NCBI GenBank assembly: GCA_035555315.1
Contig: DATMGU010000041.1
Location: 36,846-100,845 of the forward strand
DNA length: 64,000 bases
Direction of reading: 5' to 3'
Source of the DNA: DATMGU01 sp035555315
Lineage (GTDB): Bacteria; Pseudomonadota; Alphaproteobacteria; ATCC43930; CGMCC-115725
Shown: positions 44,499 to 53,877 of the stretch, in pieces
Numbering within the stretch: the stretch's first letter is position 1
Layout: the number at the start of each line of letters is the position of its first letter
The notes under the pieces: generated by a model
The model's input: only the letters and a program-made list of their open reading frames with translations
Told to the model about the DNA's origin: nothing
Database searches by the model: none
Program-made: the position numbers and the translations under genes

Positions 44499-45005
44499 CT
44501 AATCGTCCCTAGGCGGCACCGCGAAGCTTTCGAGGGTGATCGGCGCGGTTTCGAGATCCGACCAATGCTCGGCATCGATGGCGAAGGCCGCTTGCGCGCC
44601 TGGCGGGAAATGGCTGCGCAGCGCCGCGAGTGCCGGCGCGCGCTGGGCCAGATGCAGCGCCAGGTCGTGCAGACCGGGATTATGACCGACCAACAGCAGC
44701 CGATCGACGGCGTCCTCGACCGCCGACGCGATGTGTCCGATCAGCGTCGCCGCCTCGGCGAGGTAGAGGACGCGGTCATAGCGCACCGGCGCCGCGCCGC
44801 GCCAGCCGGTGCCGGCGAGGTCCAGGGTTTCGCGCGTGCGCGTCGAGGTCGAACACAATACCAGGTCCGGCACCGGTTGCGACGCGAATCGCCCGGCGAT
44901 CCAAGCGGCCTCGGCACGGCCCCGGTGGTTCAACGGACGCGCGTGATCGGCCGATTCGGCGCCGGCGGCGGCCTTGGCATGGCGCAGCAGGATCAAATGC
45001 TTCAT
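44499..45005 (-). CDS. sixA: SixA-type phosphohistidine phosphatase
   Basis: Small histidine phosphatase, 168 aa, that in E. coli dephosphorylates phosphohistidine on NPr/ArcB-type proteins. The phospho-acceptor His9 lies in LILLRHAKA and the second catalytic His in LLLVGHNPGLHDLA. The start at 45005 has GGAG upstream. It converges with hda; the 157-bp spacer holds a GC-rich repeat (near 44430) but no gene. Confidence 0.9.
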   Translation of the reverse strand: MKHLILLRHAKAAAGAESADHARPLNHRGRAEAAWIAGRFASQPVPDLVLCSTSTRTRETLDLAGTGWRGAAPVRYDRVLYLAEAATLIGHIASAVEDAVDRLLLVGHNPGLHDLALHLAQRAPALAALRSHFPPGAQAAFAIDAEHWSDLETAPITLESFAVPPRDD

Positions 45006-45090
45006 CGGCGACCTACTCCGGCGACTGAGAGCTGCCATGATCCTGCGCCGGCCGGTCTCGCCGTTCAACGCTCGTTAAGACATCCTCGCC

Positions 45091-45618
45091 ATGCTGCCGT
45101 CCATGAGGCATGCAAGCACATCGACGGCGCGGCTGGATGGTGGGGTCGCGCGGCGGCTGCTCAAGGGTGGCACGCGGATCGCGGCGCTCCTGGGCGATTC
45201 CCGACGCGACTATCGGGCTCATCTGTGCCGATGGGAAGATGACCTGTTCCGACACTATCCGCAGGGTCATCGGCTGATCGACGAGGCCGAAGCCCGCGCC
45301 ATCATCGGCGCTGTCTTCGACGGGCTGGACCGGCCGGTGCCGGAGCTCGACCTGGTCGACCATTTCGCCGATCCGTCGATCGGCGGCTATGCCGATATCG
45401 CCAGCAACCGGATCGTCATCGAGCGTGGCTCGCTCTACCGGTTCCTGGTACTGCATGAGTGCGCGCATCTCCTGGTGCCGGGCGATCGTCGTCACGGCCC
45501 CGCCTTCACCTATGTGGTGCAGGGCCTGTACCGCGATTTCCTGGGCATCTCGGAAGCGACGATGGCACGGTTTCTGCGGCGCCACGACCTGCCGAGTTTC
45601 ACCGCCATACCCGCCTGA
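45091..45618 (+). CDS. Zincin-like metallopeptidase domain protein
   Basis: Uncharacterised 175-aa protein. It has a zinc-binding motif HECAH at about residue 126 (RFLVLHECAHLLV) and a third ligand candidate in RHGPAF about 10 residues on, the layout of gluzincin/SprT-like mini-metalloproteases. No signal peptide is present, so it is probably cytoplasmic. It is divergent from sixA and precedes the FUSC gene. The substrate is unknown and it may be a hydrolase other than a protease. Confidence 0.7.
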   Translation: MLPSMRHASTSTARLDGGVARRLLKGGTRIAALLGDSRRDYRAHLCRWEDDLFRHYPQGHRLIDEAEARAIIGAVFDGLDRPVPELDLVDHFADPSIGGYADIASNRIVIERGSLYRFLVLHECAHLLVPGDRRHGPAFTYVVQGLYRDFLGISEATMARFLRRHDLPSFTAIPA

Positions 45619-45653
45619 GCGATTGTAGGGCCAGCATCGCACGGTCTTGCTTG

Positions 45654-45681
45654 TTGCCGGACACGATCCTGGGCTTATAGT
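45654..45681 (+). promoter_or_regulatory. Promoter of the FUSC transporter gene
   Basis: The -35 TTGCCG (45654-45659) and -10 TATAGT (45676-45681) are separated by 16 bp and lie about 50 bp before the ATG. Confidence 0.5.
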
Positions 45682-45732
45682 CATCGTCATGCTGCATGTG
45701 CGAAGACGGATGTCCGGGCAGGCGGTCGAGCC

Positions 45733-47787
45733 ATGTTGACCTTCTGGAACCGCCTGACGGCGTCCGATCCCGGGCTGCTTCGCCTGCATTTGGCGGCGCG
45801 CGGCACCCTGTCGGTCTTCCTCACCGTTCTGGCCGTCGCCGGCATCGCGCATGTGCTGGATGCACCGATCGCGGCGTTCACCGGCGGCGTCATGCTCAGC
45901 ATGCTCGCCACCTTTCTGATGCGCGACCCGACGCAGCGGCAGCGCCGGATCACCCTGCTGCTGCTCAGCGTTCCGGCGGCCGTCGCCACCATCGCCACCA
46001 CACTGCTGCACGGCCTCAGCCTGACGGCCGAGGCTTTTTTCCTGGTCGCCGTGTTCCTCGCCTTCCTGATGCAGGCGCAGGGATCGCGCGCGATCGGGCT
46101 CGGGCTGACGGCGGTGGTGACCAGCTATGTCGACCTCTATTTGCAACTGCCGCCGGACACGCTCGATCTGCAGCTGCTGTCGCTTGTGGTCGGTGTCGCG
46201 GTGACTTCTTTCGTCTGCTTCGTGCTGCTGCCCTTGCGCCCGCTCGTCACGCTGCGACGGGCGGTACGGGCGGTGCAGCGCCGCGCGGCCTTGGTGCTGC
46301 GCGACGCGCATCGGCGTCAGCCAGATGCGAGTTGGTCGGGCGAAGCATGGCGGGGCCGCAGCCTGGCGCGGCTGAACGAGGCGGCGCTGGCCGCCGAGGA
46401 CCAGCTCGCGATCATGGACGAAGCCGGCGGTGGTGCCGTGCGCTTGCAATTGTTCAATCTGGAGCTGGCGGTCGCCCGGCTGATGATCGCGGTCGGCGAG
46501 GCGCCCCCCGCAACCCGCCATCGGACCCGCCTCAAGGTGCTGGAAGCGCGGCTGCGGCATGACCGCTGGGCCGGTGGCACCGCTGCGGCGCGCGGTGGGG
46601 GCGGGGCGCAAGCACACGCGGCGGAGGAACTACACGCGGCGGAGGAGCTACACGAGGCACTGGCCGATTTGGAAACCGCGGCAGGGGCGCTCGGCGCCGC
46701 CGCCGCGCAGGTGACGATCCGCCCCAGTTCGGAGTCGCGGGGCTCGCCATCACCCGGCTCGACATCACCGGACCCGGCCGCCACCGGACCTCGGCCGCCG
46801 CTCGCCTGGCGGATAGCCTGCCGGGTTACGCTGGCGGCCGCCCTGGCGATGGCGGGCGGCATGGCGCTGTCGCCGAATCGCTGGTTCTGGGCGGTGATCA
46901 CCGTCTATGTCGTGTTTCTCGGCGCGCGGTCACGCGGCGATACCATCCATAAAGGCGTCCAGCGGCTGAGCGGCACCGTGGCCGGCTTGGCGGCGGGGCT
47001 CGTGCTCGCCAACCTGCTCGCCGGGTATCCCATCGCCGTGGTCATCGCTTTGCTGCTGGCGGTGTTCGGCATCTACTATCTGTTCAGCATCTCCTACACG
47101 GCGGCGATGTTCTGCGTCACCATCCTGCTCAGCCTGCTCTACAGCTTGCTGGGATCGCCGATCGAGCCGTTGCTGATGCTGCGGCTGGAGGAGACGGCGA
47201 TCGGCGCCGGGGCCGCCGTTTTGGTCGGCGCCTTCGTGCTTCCGGTGCGGACCCGCGACCAGGTGCGCCGCTCCGGCACCGCCGTGCTGACCTCGCTGGG
47301 CGATGTCGTGCGGGCCAGCCGCCAGCGGCTGGAGGGGGTCGAGGCCGGCGCGCCGCTGGAGGCGATGCGCCGGGTGGACCGCCAGATCGCCGATCTGCGG
47401 CTGGCCTTGCTGCCGCTGACGGTCGGTCGGTCGCTGTTCCGGCGGGCGAGTGCCGAGCGTCCGATGTCGGCGCTGCTCGCCTGCGCCTATTGGGCGCGCA
47501 TGCTGGCGGCGGCCAGCGAACAGGCCGCTTGCGAGGCCGACCGCGCCACCGTGCTGGCCCAGGCCACCCGCATCGAGGCGCGCATCGGCGATCTGGCCAG
47601 CGCCCAGGCCGGTGGCGAGCTGCCCGACTCGCTCCCCCTCCTGCGCCTGCCGGACGACGCCGCCATCGATGGCTCGCCCAGACAGTCCCGCGTCGCGGTG
47701 GCGCTGGACAACCTGGATCGCGCGCTGAGCCTGCTGTCGGAGCGCCTGGTGATCGGCGCCGTCAACGGCTACGCGCTGGAGACCTGA
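45733..47787 (+). CDS. FUSC/aromatic-acid exporter family transporter
   Basis: Inner-membrane protein of the fusaric-acid-resistance/YccS/AaeB family, 684 aa, with two membrane halves (residues about 25-170 and 350-500) each followed by a soluble domain. Recognisable parts are FTGGVMLSMLATFLMRDP, AITVYVVFLGARSRGDTI-like sequence (VITVYVVFLGARSRGDTIHK) and QRLSGTVAGLAAGLVLA. The substrate is unknown; an efflux role is likely. The linker has two small tandem duplications (AEELHAAEELHEA; 46741-46770). Confidence 0.85.
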   Translation: MLTFWNRLTASDPGLLRLHLAARGTLSVFLTVLAVAGIAHVLDAPIAAFTGGVMLSMLATFLMRDPTQRQRRITLLLLSVPAAVATIATTLLHGLSLTAEAFFLVAVFLAFLMQAQGSRAIGLGLTAVVTSYVDLYLQLPPDTLDLQLLSLVVGVAVTSFVCFVLLPLRPLVTLRRAVRAVQRRAALVLRDAHRRQPDASWSGEAWRGRSLARLNEAALAAEDQLAIMDEAGGGAVRLQLFNLELAVARLMIAVGEAPPATRHRTRLKVLEARLRHDRWAGGTAAARGGGGAQAHAAEELHAAEELHEALADLETAAGALGAAAAQVTIRPSSESRGSPSPGSTSPDPAATGPRPPLAWRIACRVTLAAALAMAGGMALSPNRWFWAVITVYVVFLGARSRGDTIHKGVQRLSGTVAGLAAGLVLANLLAGYPIAVVIALLLAVFGIYYLFSISYTAAMFCVTILLSLLYSLLGSPIEPLLMLRLEETAIGAGAAVLVGAFVLPVRTRDQVRRSGTAVLTSLGDVVRASRQRLEGVEAGAPLEAMRRVDRQIADLRLALLPLTVGRSLFRRASAERPMSALLACAYWARMLAAASEQAACEADRATVLAQATRIEARIGDLASAQAGGELPDSLPLLRLPDDAAIDGSPRQSRVAVALDNLDRALSLLSERLVIGAVNGYALET
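46614..46649. repeat. In-frame 18-bp tandem duplication in the FUSC linker
   Basis: ACACGCGGCGGAGGAACT (46614-46631) is followed by ACACGCGGCGGAGGAGCT (46632-46649), 17 of 18 identical. A second, 15-bp duplication lies at 46741-46770 (GGCTCGCCATCACCC then GGCTCGACATCACCG). Confidence 0.88.
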
Positions 47788-47886
47788 ATTCCCACGCTAA
47801 ATTCCGGATACCCGCCGTCGCTGAAAGCCGGTACTAAAGGGCCATATATCAGGCCTTAGGCCGGTGATCAGCTATCGAGGGACGCT

Positions 47887-48117
47887 ATGCCAAACGATTC
47901 GGGAGAGGCCATGGACGCCATGTATGACAAGGCATCCGACATCGCCGAGAAATACCTTGCCCTGGCGCTTGAGGAAGCCGGCGCGATGGGGTACCTGACC
48001 GCCGTGATGATGGTTGAGGCGGCGGTTAACGCGGCGGTCGAAACCACCAGTCATGAAGACGTGGTGCGGCTGCTCAAGGATCTGATGGCGCAGATCGAGG
48101 CCGATATCGAGGATTGA
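47887..48117 (+). CDS. Small acidic helical protein of unknown function
   Basis: A 76-aa acidic protein, mostly helical by composition (IAEKYLALALEEAGAMGYL and VEAAVNAAVETTSHEDVVRL). GAGGGA lies 4 nt before the ATG, and TATATC about 35 bp upstream may be a -10. No signal peptide or membrane helix is present. It precedes phaZ by 342 bp; a link to polyhydroxyalkanoate granules is possible but unsupported. I do not recognise the family. Confidence 0.65.
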   Translation: MPNDSGEAMDAMYDKASDIAEKYLALALEEAGAMGYLTAVMMVEAAVNAAVETTSHEDVVRLLKDLMAQIEADIED

Positions 48118-48459
48118 GGCGTACCGGAACCGGGGGCCACGAGAATGGGGGCGGCGATCTTAAGCCGCCGCTAATCTGTCGGGGCGCATCATCCTTGACA
48201 GGGCGCGGTGATAGGGCGCGGTCGGCTCGCCGACTTTGCCAACCGCGCGAGAGAGCGTTAACGGTTGAAAACCAGCAATAGGCGCGTAGAGTGCGCGGCC
48301 GGTATGCGCCGGGGAATATGCCGAACCGGCGCCCGTGCTGTTTACTGATTAGGCCAGCGGTCCATTTGCCGTTACTTCCCCTGGGCTTTCGCCGTTTTCC
48401 CGGGATTTTGCTTCCTTGAACGGCAAGGCTGGTCCGCAATTTAGGGTAGGTACCTCGCG
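48118..48459. other. Gene-free region before phaZ
   Basis: A 342-bp region without a credible gene. It starts with a hairpin GGCGGC-GATCTTAA-GCCGCC (48150-48169) that may end transcription of the small gene. A lone TTGACA near 48195 has no matching -10. The phaZ promoter probably lies in the last 60 bp (TTGAAC near 48414, 18 bp, then TTTAGG, weak). Confidence 0.5.
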
Positions 48460-49680
48460 ATGCTGTATGAAGCATATCAAGCGCAGAGCGACGTGATGGG
48501 GCCGTTCCGCATCATGGCGCAGGCCACCACCGGCATGCTGAATCAGCCATGGCCGGCATATTTCTCGGAAAATCCGATGATCCGGGGCGTGGCCGCGGCC
48601 TGCGAGATGATTTCGCGCGCCGGCATGTCCCATGCCCGACCGCCCTTCGGCCTCGACTCCACCCTGGTCAACGGCAAGACCGTCGCCGTGGCCGAGGAGA
48701 TCACGGCCGCGACGCCGTTCTGCTCGCTGCTGCATTTCGCCAAGGACAGCAAGGTGAAGCAGCCGCGCGTTCTGGTTGTCGCCCCCATGTCGGGACATTT
48801 CAGCACCCTGCTGCGCGGCACGGTCGAGACGCTGCTGACCGACCATGATGTGTGGATCACCGATTGGGTGAATGCGCGCAACATTCCGCTGACCCACGGC
48901 GCCTGGGGTCTCGACGATTTCATCGAGACGATCGTCGACTTCGTGCATCTGCTCGGTCCGGACGTGCATATCGTGGCCGTGTGCCAACCCTCGGTCCCCG
49001 TGCTGGCGGCGACGGCGCTGATGGCGGCGGCGAACGATCCGATCCAGCCGCGCTCCATGGTGCTGATGGGCGGCCCGATCGACACGCGGGTGAGCCCGAC
49101 CCAGGTCAACGAGCTTGCCATGGGCAAGCCGATCGAATGGTTCGAGCAGAGCGTCATCGGCACGGTTCCGATGCGGTATCCCGGCGCTTTTAGACGCGTC
49201 TATCCCGGCTTCATGCAGCTCGCGGGCTTCATGACGATGAACCTAGACCGCCATGTGAACGCCCATGTCGACCTGTTCAAGAACCTGATCAAGGGCGACG
49301 ACGAGAGCGCCGAGGCGACCAAGAAGTTCTATGACGAATACACCGCCGTCATGGACCTGCCGGCGGAATTCTATCTGGAGACGATCAAGACCGTGTTCCA
49401 GGACTATGCCCTGCCGCTCGGCAAGATGGTCTCCCGCAATCGGATGGTCGAGCCCAAGGCGATCGAACGCACCGCGCTGATGACGGTCGAGGGCGAGCGC
49501 GACGATATCTGCGCGCCGGGCCAGACGGTCGCCGCCCATGACCTGTGCACGGGGCTGGCGCCGGAGAAGAAGCTGCATCACCTGCAGATGAATGTCGGCC
49601 ATTACGGCGTGTTCAACGGCAAGCGCTGGCGGACCGAGACCTATCCCAAAGTTCGCGAGTTCATCCGCGCCAACGCCTGA
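48460..49680 (+). CDS. phaZ: Intracellular polyhydroxyalkanoate depolymerase PhaZ
   Basis: Mobilises stored PHB granules, 406 aa, typical length. N-terminus LYEAYQAQSDVMGPFRIMAQ. The nucleophile is Cys175 in VAVCQPSVPVLAA, the lipase-box-like Cys of intracellular depolymerases. The catalytic Asp is near VEGERDDICAPGQT and the His in MNVGHYGVFNGKRWRTE. No signal peptide is present. It indicates that the organism makes PHB. Confidence 0.95.
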   Translation: MLYEAYQAQSDVMGPFRIMAQATTGMLNQPWPAYFSENPMIRGVAAACEMISRAGMSHARPPFGLDSTLVNGKTVAVAEEITAATPFCSLLHFAKDSKVKQPRVLVVAPMSGHFSTLLRGTVETLLTDHDVWITDWVNARNIPLTHGAWGLDDFIETIVDFVHLLGPDVHIVAVCQPSVPVLAATALMAAANDPIQPRSMVLMGGPIDTRVSPTQVNELAMGKPIEWFEQSVIGTVPMRYPGAFRRVYPGFMQLAGFMTMNLDRHVNAHVDLFKNLIKGDDESAEATKKFYDEYTAVMDLPAEFYLETIKTVFQDYALPLGKMVSRNRMVEPKAIERTALMTVEGERDDICAPGQTVAAHDLCTGLAPEKKLHHLQMNVGHYGVFNGKRWRTETYPKVREFIRANA

Positions 49681-49684
49681 TCGA

Positions 49685-49723
49685 GATGGGTGGGCCGGAG
49701 CTGCCTATCGCTCCGACCCCATC
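49685..49723. terminator. Bidirectional terminator between phaZ and isochorismatase gene
   Basis: GATGGG...GCCGGAGC pairs with GCTCCGAC...CCATC across an 8-nt loop, with a 3-nt bulge on one side. It fills the 46-bp space between two converging stops. Confidence 0.6.
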
Positions 49724-49726
49724 GTC

Positions 49727-50311
49727 TCATGCCGGCTGAAGAGCGGCGATGATCTCGGCCGTGGAGCGTATCCGCGAGATGCGCGGCAGGATCTTTTCCA
49801 CCGAAAACCGATGCATGTCGGGGGCGACGCTGGTGGAGGCGTCTTCGGCCACGATCACGGCATAATTGTGCTGCCAGGCCTCCCTGGCTGTGGCTTCGAC
49901 ACCGAAATTCGTGGCGATCCCGCCGAGTACGATCGTGGTGATGCCGCGGCGGCGCAGCTGCAGATCCAGTTCCGTACCGTGGAAGGCGCCCCATTGGCGC
50001 TTCGTGATCACCACATCCGCTTCCAATTCGGCGATGTCGCGGGCGAACTCCGACCAGGCCGCCGGCAACCCACCGGGCGGGGTGATCATCGGCGCGTCGA
50101 CCTCTTGAATCGGCTTGTCGGCGTAATTGTTGGCAAAGGCGACTTTCACCAATACGACGGTGGCATGAAGGTCGTTAAAATGGCGGCCGAGGCCGGCTGT
50201 GTTCCGGATGATCTGAGCGGCGTCGTAGGGGGCGAGCGGCATCGATAGAATGCCGTTCTGAACGTCGATCAGCACCAGCGCGGTCGTGCGGGGATCCAAG
50301 GTGAGGGACAT
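49727..50311 (-). CDS. Isochorismatase-family hydrolase lacking the nucleophile Cys (YecD-like)
   Basis: 194-aa alpha/beta protein of the isochorismatase superfamily. The Asp16 (LVLIDVQNGI) and Lys (VVITKRQWGAFHGT) of the usual triad are present, but the Cys position reads GGIATNFGVEATAR, with Phe, as in E. coli YecD-like proteins. The function is unknown. The start at 50311 has GGAG 7 nt upstream. It is divergent from tetR, with a twin operator between them, so it is the likely target of that repressor. Confidence 0.85.
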   Translation of the reverse strand: MSLTLDPRTTALVLIDVQNGILSMPLAPYDAAQIIRNTAGLGRHFNDLHATVVLVKVAFANNYADKPIQEVDAPMITPPGGLPAAWSEFARDIAELEADVVITKRQWGAFHGTELDLQLRRRGITTIVLGGIATNFGVEATAREAWQHNYAVIVAEDASTSVAPDMHRFSVEKILPRISRIRSTAEIIAALQPA

Positions 50312-50360
50312 GATTTCTCCGATCAAAGGAAAAAAGATGAGGGCGGCATGGCTCTCCATC

Positions 50361-50380
50361 ATATGAGGCTGTCCTCACAA
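50361..50380. promoter_or_regulatory. TetR operator, copy 1
   Basis: ATATGAGG-CTGT-CCTCACAA contains a perfect inverted repeat TGAGG/CCTCA. It is 18 of 20 identical to copy 2 and lies 50 bp upstream of the isochorismatase-like gene start. Confidence 0.75.
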
Positions 50381-50386
50381 CTAAGG

Positions 50387-50406
50387 ATATGAGGGTGACC
50401 TCACAA
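50387..50406. promoter_or_regulatory. TetR operator, copy 2, over the tetR start codon
   Basis: ATATGAGG-GTGA-CCTCACAA with the same TGAGG/CCTCA inverted repeat, centred 26 bp from copy 1. It covers the tetR start (ATG 50389 or GTG 50395), so binding would autorepress tetR. Confidence 0.75.
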
Positions 50407-51006
50407 TCTTCAAGGGGGAAATCCGACGCGAAGATTCGGATGCCGCAGCTTGAGCGCGGCAAGGCGCGTGTGGCGGCGTTGATGGCGGCGGCGGCGGCGG
50501 TGTTCGCGGAGAAAGGCTACGATACGGCGACCATGACCGAGATCGCCGCCGGTGCGGGCGCGTCGATCGGGTCCCTATACCAGTTTTTCCCGACCAAGGA
50601 GCTGTTGGCCGCCGCCCTGCACGAGGCGTATTTGGAGAGGCTATCGGGCGAGCTCGACCGGCTGCGCGAAGAAGCCGCCGGTCGGCCGGCGGCGGAATTG
50701 GGCGATCAGCTGTTCGAGCGACTGGCGGATTTTCTGGCGCAGCGCCCGGCATTCGTGGCGCTGGCGGAGCGGCGGGATATCGACAAGGCCCGCAAGCGAG
50801 CCACACGGGCGCTGCTGCGCCGCCAGATCGCCGCCATCCTGGCGCAGGCAGCACCACCGCTGCCGCCGGGCGCGCCGGAGGTGATGGCGGTCGTCATCCT
50901 GCATTTGATGAGGGCGATGATCACCTTGAGTGGCGATGACGAGGAAGTCGGCCCTCCCGCCGTCGCCGTGTTCAGGCGGATGCTGCGCGCCTACCTGGCT
51001 GGTTAG
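50389..51006 (+). CDS. TetR family transcriptional regulator
   Basis: One-component repressor, 205 aa. The N-terminal HTH (FAEKGYDTATMTEIAAGAGASIGSLYQFFPTK split over two helices, residues about 39-70) is typical. The C-terminal ligand domain is helical. Start options are ATG 50389 or GTG 50395; the latter has AAGGA at a better 7-nt spacing. Its stop overlaps the convergent thioesterase stop by 4 bp. It probably controls itself and the divergent isochorismatase-like gene. Confidence 0.9.
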   Translation: MRVTSQSSRGKSDAKIRMPQLERGKARVAALMAAAAAVFAEKGYDTATMTEIAAGAGASIGSLYQFFPTKELLAAALHEAYLERLSGELDRLREEAAGRPAAELGDQLFERLADFLAQRPAFVALAERRDIDKARKRATRALLRRQIAAILAQAAPPLPPGAPEVMAVVILHLMRAMITLSGDDEEVGPPAVAVFRRMLRAYLAG

Positions 51007-51464
51007 GTTTCGGCCAGGGCGGCGAGACGCCTGGCCAATTCGGGCGAAAACGGCTTGGCCCGCCGGGTCACGCGGTCGATCACCACGACGGTGGACACCG
51101 CGATCGCGGTGCAGCGGCCGTCGTTGAACAGCCCCTGGCCGAAGTTCAGCGAGGTCCGTCCGACCCGCAAGATGCGGGTGCCCACCTCGACGAGGCCGGG
51201 AAACCGCATTTCGCCCAGATAATCCAGGGTGATCCGGGCCAGCACCGTCGGGTCTTCCGCCGCTTCCAGATAGGGACGGATCTCCCGGTCGAGAAACGCG
51301 ACCCGGCCGCCTTCGAAAAAGGTGGAGAACAGGGCGTTGTTGACGTGGTTCTGCCGATCCATATCGGCGAAACGCAGCTTGTCGCTGTGCCAGAGCTCAT
51401 AACCCGTCCGATCGGTGAGCGGCGGCACGATCGATCCCGGATCGACCGGTGGGGCGGCGGCCAT
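51003..51464 (-). CDS. Hotdog-fold acyl-CoA thioesterase (YbgC/FadM-like)
   Basis: 153 aa, single hotdog domain. The active-site motif is FADMDRQNHVNNALFSTFFE (Asp nucleophile/base). It would hydrolyse an acyl- or aroyl-CoA. It is 8 bp after the CoA-transferase gene in a three-gene operon (MBL hydrolase, CoA-transferase, thioesterase), which suggests breakdown of a CoA-activated acid. Confidence 0.87.
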   Translation of the reverse strand: MAAAPPVDPGSIVPPLTDRTGYELWHSDKLRFADMDRQNHVNNALFSTFFEGGRVAFLDREIRPYLEAAEDPTVLARITLDYLGEMRFPGLVEVGTRILRVGRTSLNFGQGLFNDGRCTAIAVSTVVVIDRVTRRAKPFSPELARRLAALAET

Positions 51465-51472
51465 CGGTCGTC

Positions 51473-52668
<1,196 letters not shown>

Positions 52669-52672
<4 letters not shown>

Positions 52673-53742
52673 AGCGGAGGCTCCACGGCGCCCGCTATCG
52701 TCCGATAGCGCCAGACGCCATCCCCATCCGCCTCGCGGGTGAGGCGGCCGGTCTCGACCATGTAATTCACATGTGCCACGACCTCGCCGATGGCGAAGCC
52801 GGTCTGATGGGCATCGAGCGTGCGGCGGAACAGCACCGGGACGAGGTCGGCGCCGCTCAATGCCGCGTCCGCGCAGGCCTGCGCGATCTCGCCGCAGCGC
52901 ATCGCGTGATGCTCGATCAGCTGGTCGATGCGCGTATGCAGGCCATAGAAGGGCAGGTTATGCGACGATAGCACCAGCACGTCCTCGGCCACGATCCCAC
53001 GCAGATCGCGCAGCGAGGTGAGGTACAACCCCAGCGCATTGGCGAAAGGCTCGAACGGCCAGACGCTGACATTCGGCGAGATCTTGGCAATCACCTGATC
53101 GGCAGGGATGAACAGCTTATCGGCCGCGCAATACAGCATGACCTGCTCGATCGAATGACCGCCACCGGTCAGCACCCGCCATCGCCGGCCGCCGATGGCG
53201 ATCTCGTCGCCGGCCGCCAGCCGCCGATAGGTGGGATCCAGCCGGGTCGTGCGCTTCATATAGGAATGGCCGCGGCCGATGACCTGTTCGACCGCCTCGG
53301 CATCCAAGCCGGTCGACCGGTAGAAGGCCCGGCCGGCGTCCAGCGTGGCGGCGTTCTCAGGGGTGGCGTGGAATTGCGCGAACAGCCATTCCGACAGGCT
53401 CATCCAGAGCGGTGCCCCGAAACGCCGGGTGATCCAGCCGGCCAAGCCGATATGGTCGGGATGGAAATGGGTGACGATCAACCGGGTGATCGGCTTGCCG
53501 CCCAGGATGCGGTCGAAACCCGCCTCCCATATCGCCTGGGTTTCCGGGTCGCCGAGGCCGGTATCGATCAGCGTCCAGCCCGGCCCGTCATCGAGCAGCC
53601 AGACATTCACATGGTCGAGCGCGTAGGGTAGCCGCAGCCGCAGCCAAAAGATGCCCGGCGCCATTTCGACCGGCTCACCGGGTTCCGGCGGTGCCGCGTG
53701 CGGGAAGTTCAGCGCTGCCGGCGTGTCGAGCTGTCGAGCCAT
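52669..53742 (-). CDS. MBL-fold metallohydrolase
   Basis: Metallo-beta-lactamase superfamily hydrolase, 357 aa. The metal motif is VTHFHPDHIGLAG, with further ligands in GGGHSIEQVMLY and SSHNLPFYGLHTRI, and a C-terminal winged-helix-like tail (FAIGEVVAHVNYMVETGRLTR), as in LACTB2-type proteins. I put the start at 53742, after GGAGGAA; an in-frame ATG exists at 53778. It is first in the operon with the CoA-transferase and thioesterase. Confidence 0.9.
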
Positions 53743-53877
53743 GCTCGCCCATTTCCTCCGATCGACTGGCCGTGACATCCGGCCGTTCCGGATCGAAGGT
53801 AGGAGAACGCCGCCGCCGCCACAAGCGCCAGAGCAGCGCCGGGACCGCAGGGCTGCCAGTGATCGTGGGTCAGAGGC

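Noticed and set aside
48195..48230. TTGACA as a phaZ promoter -35
   Set aside because: No -10 at 16-18 bp and it is about 260 bp upstream of the gene.
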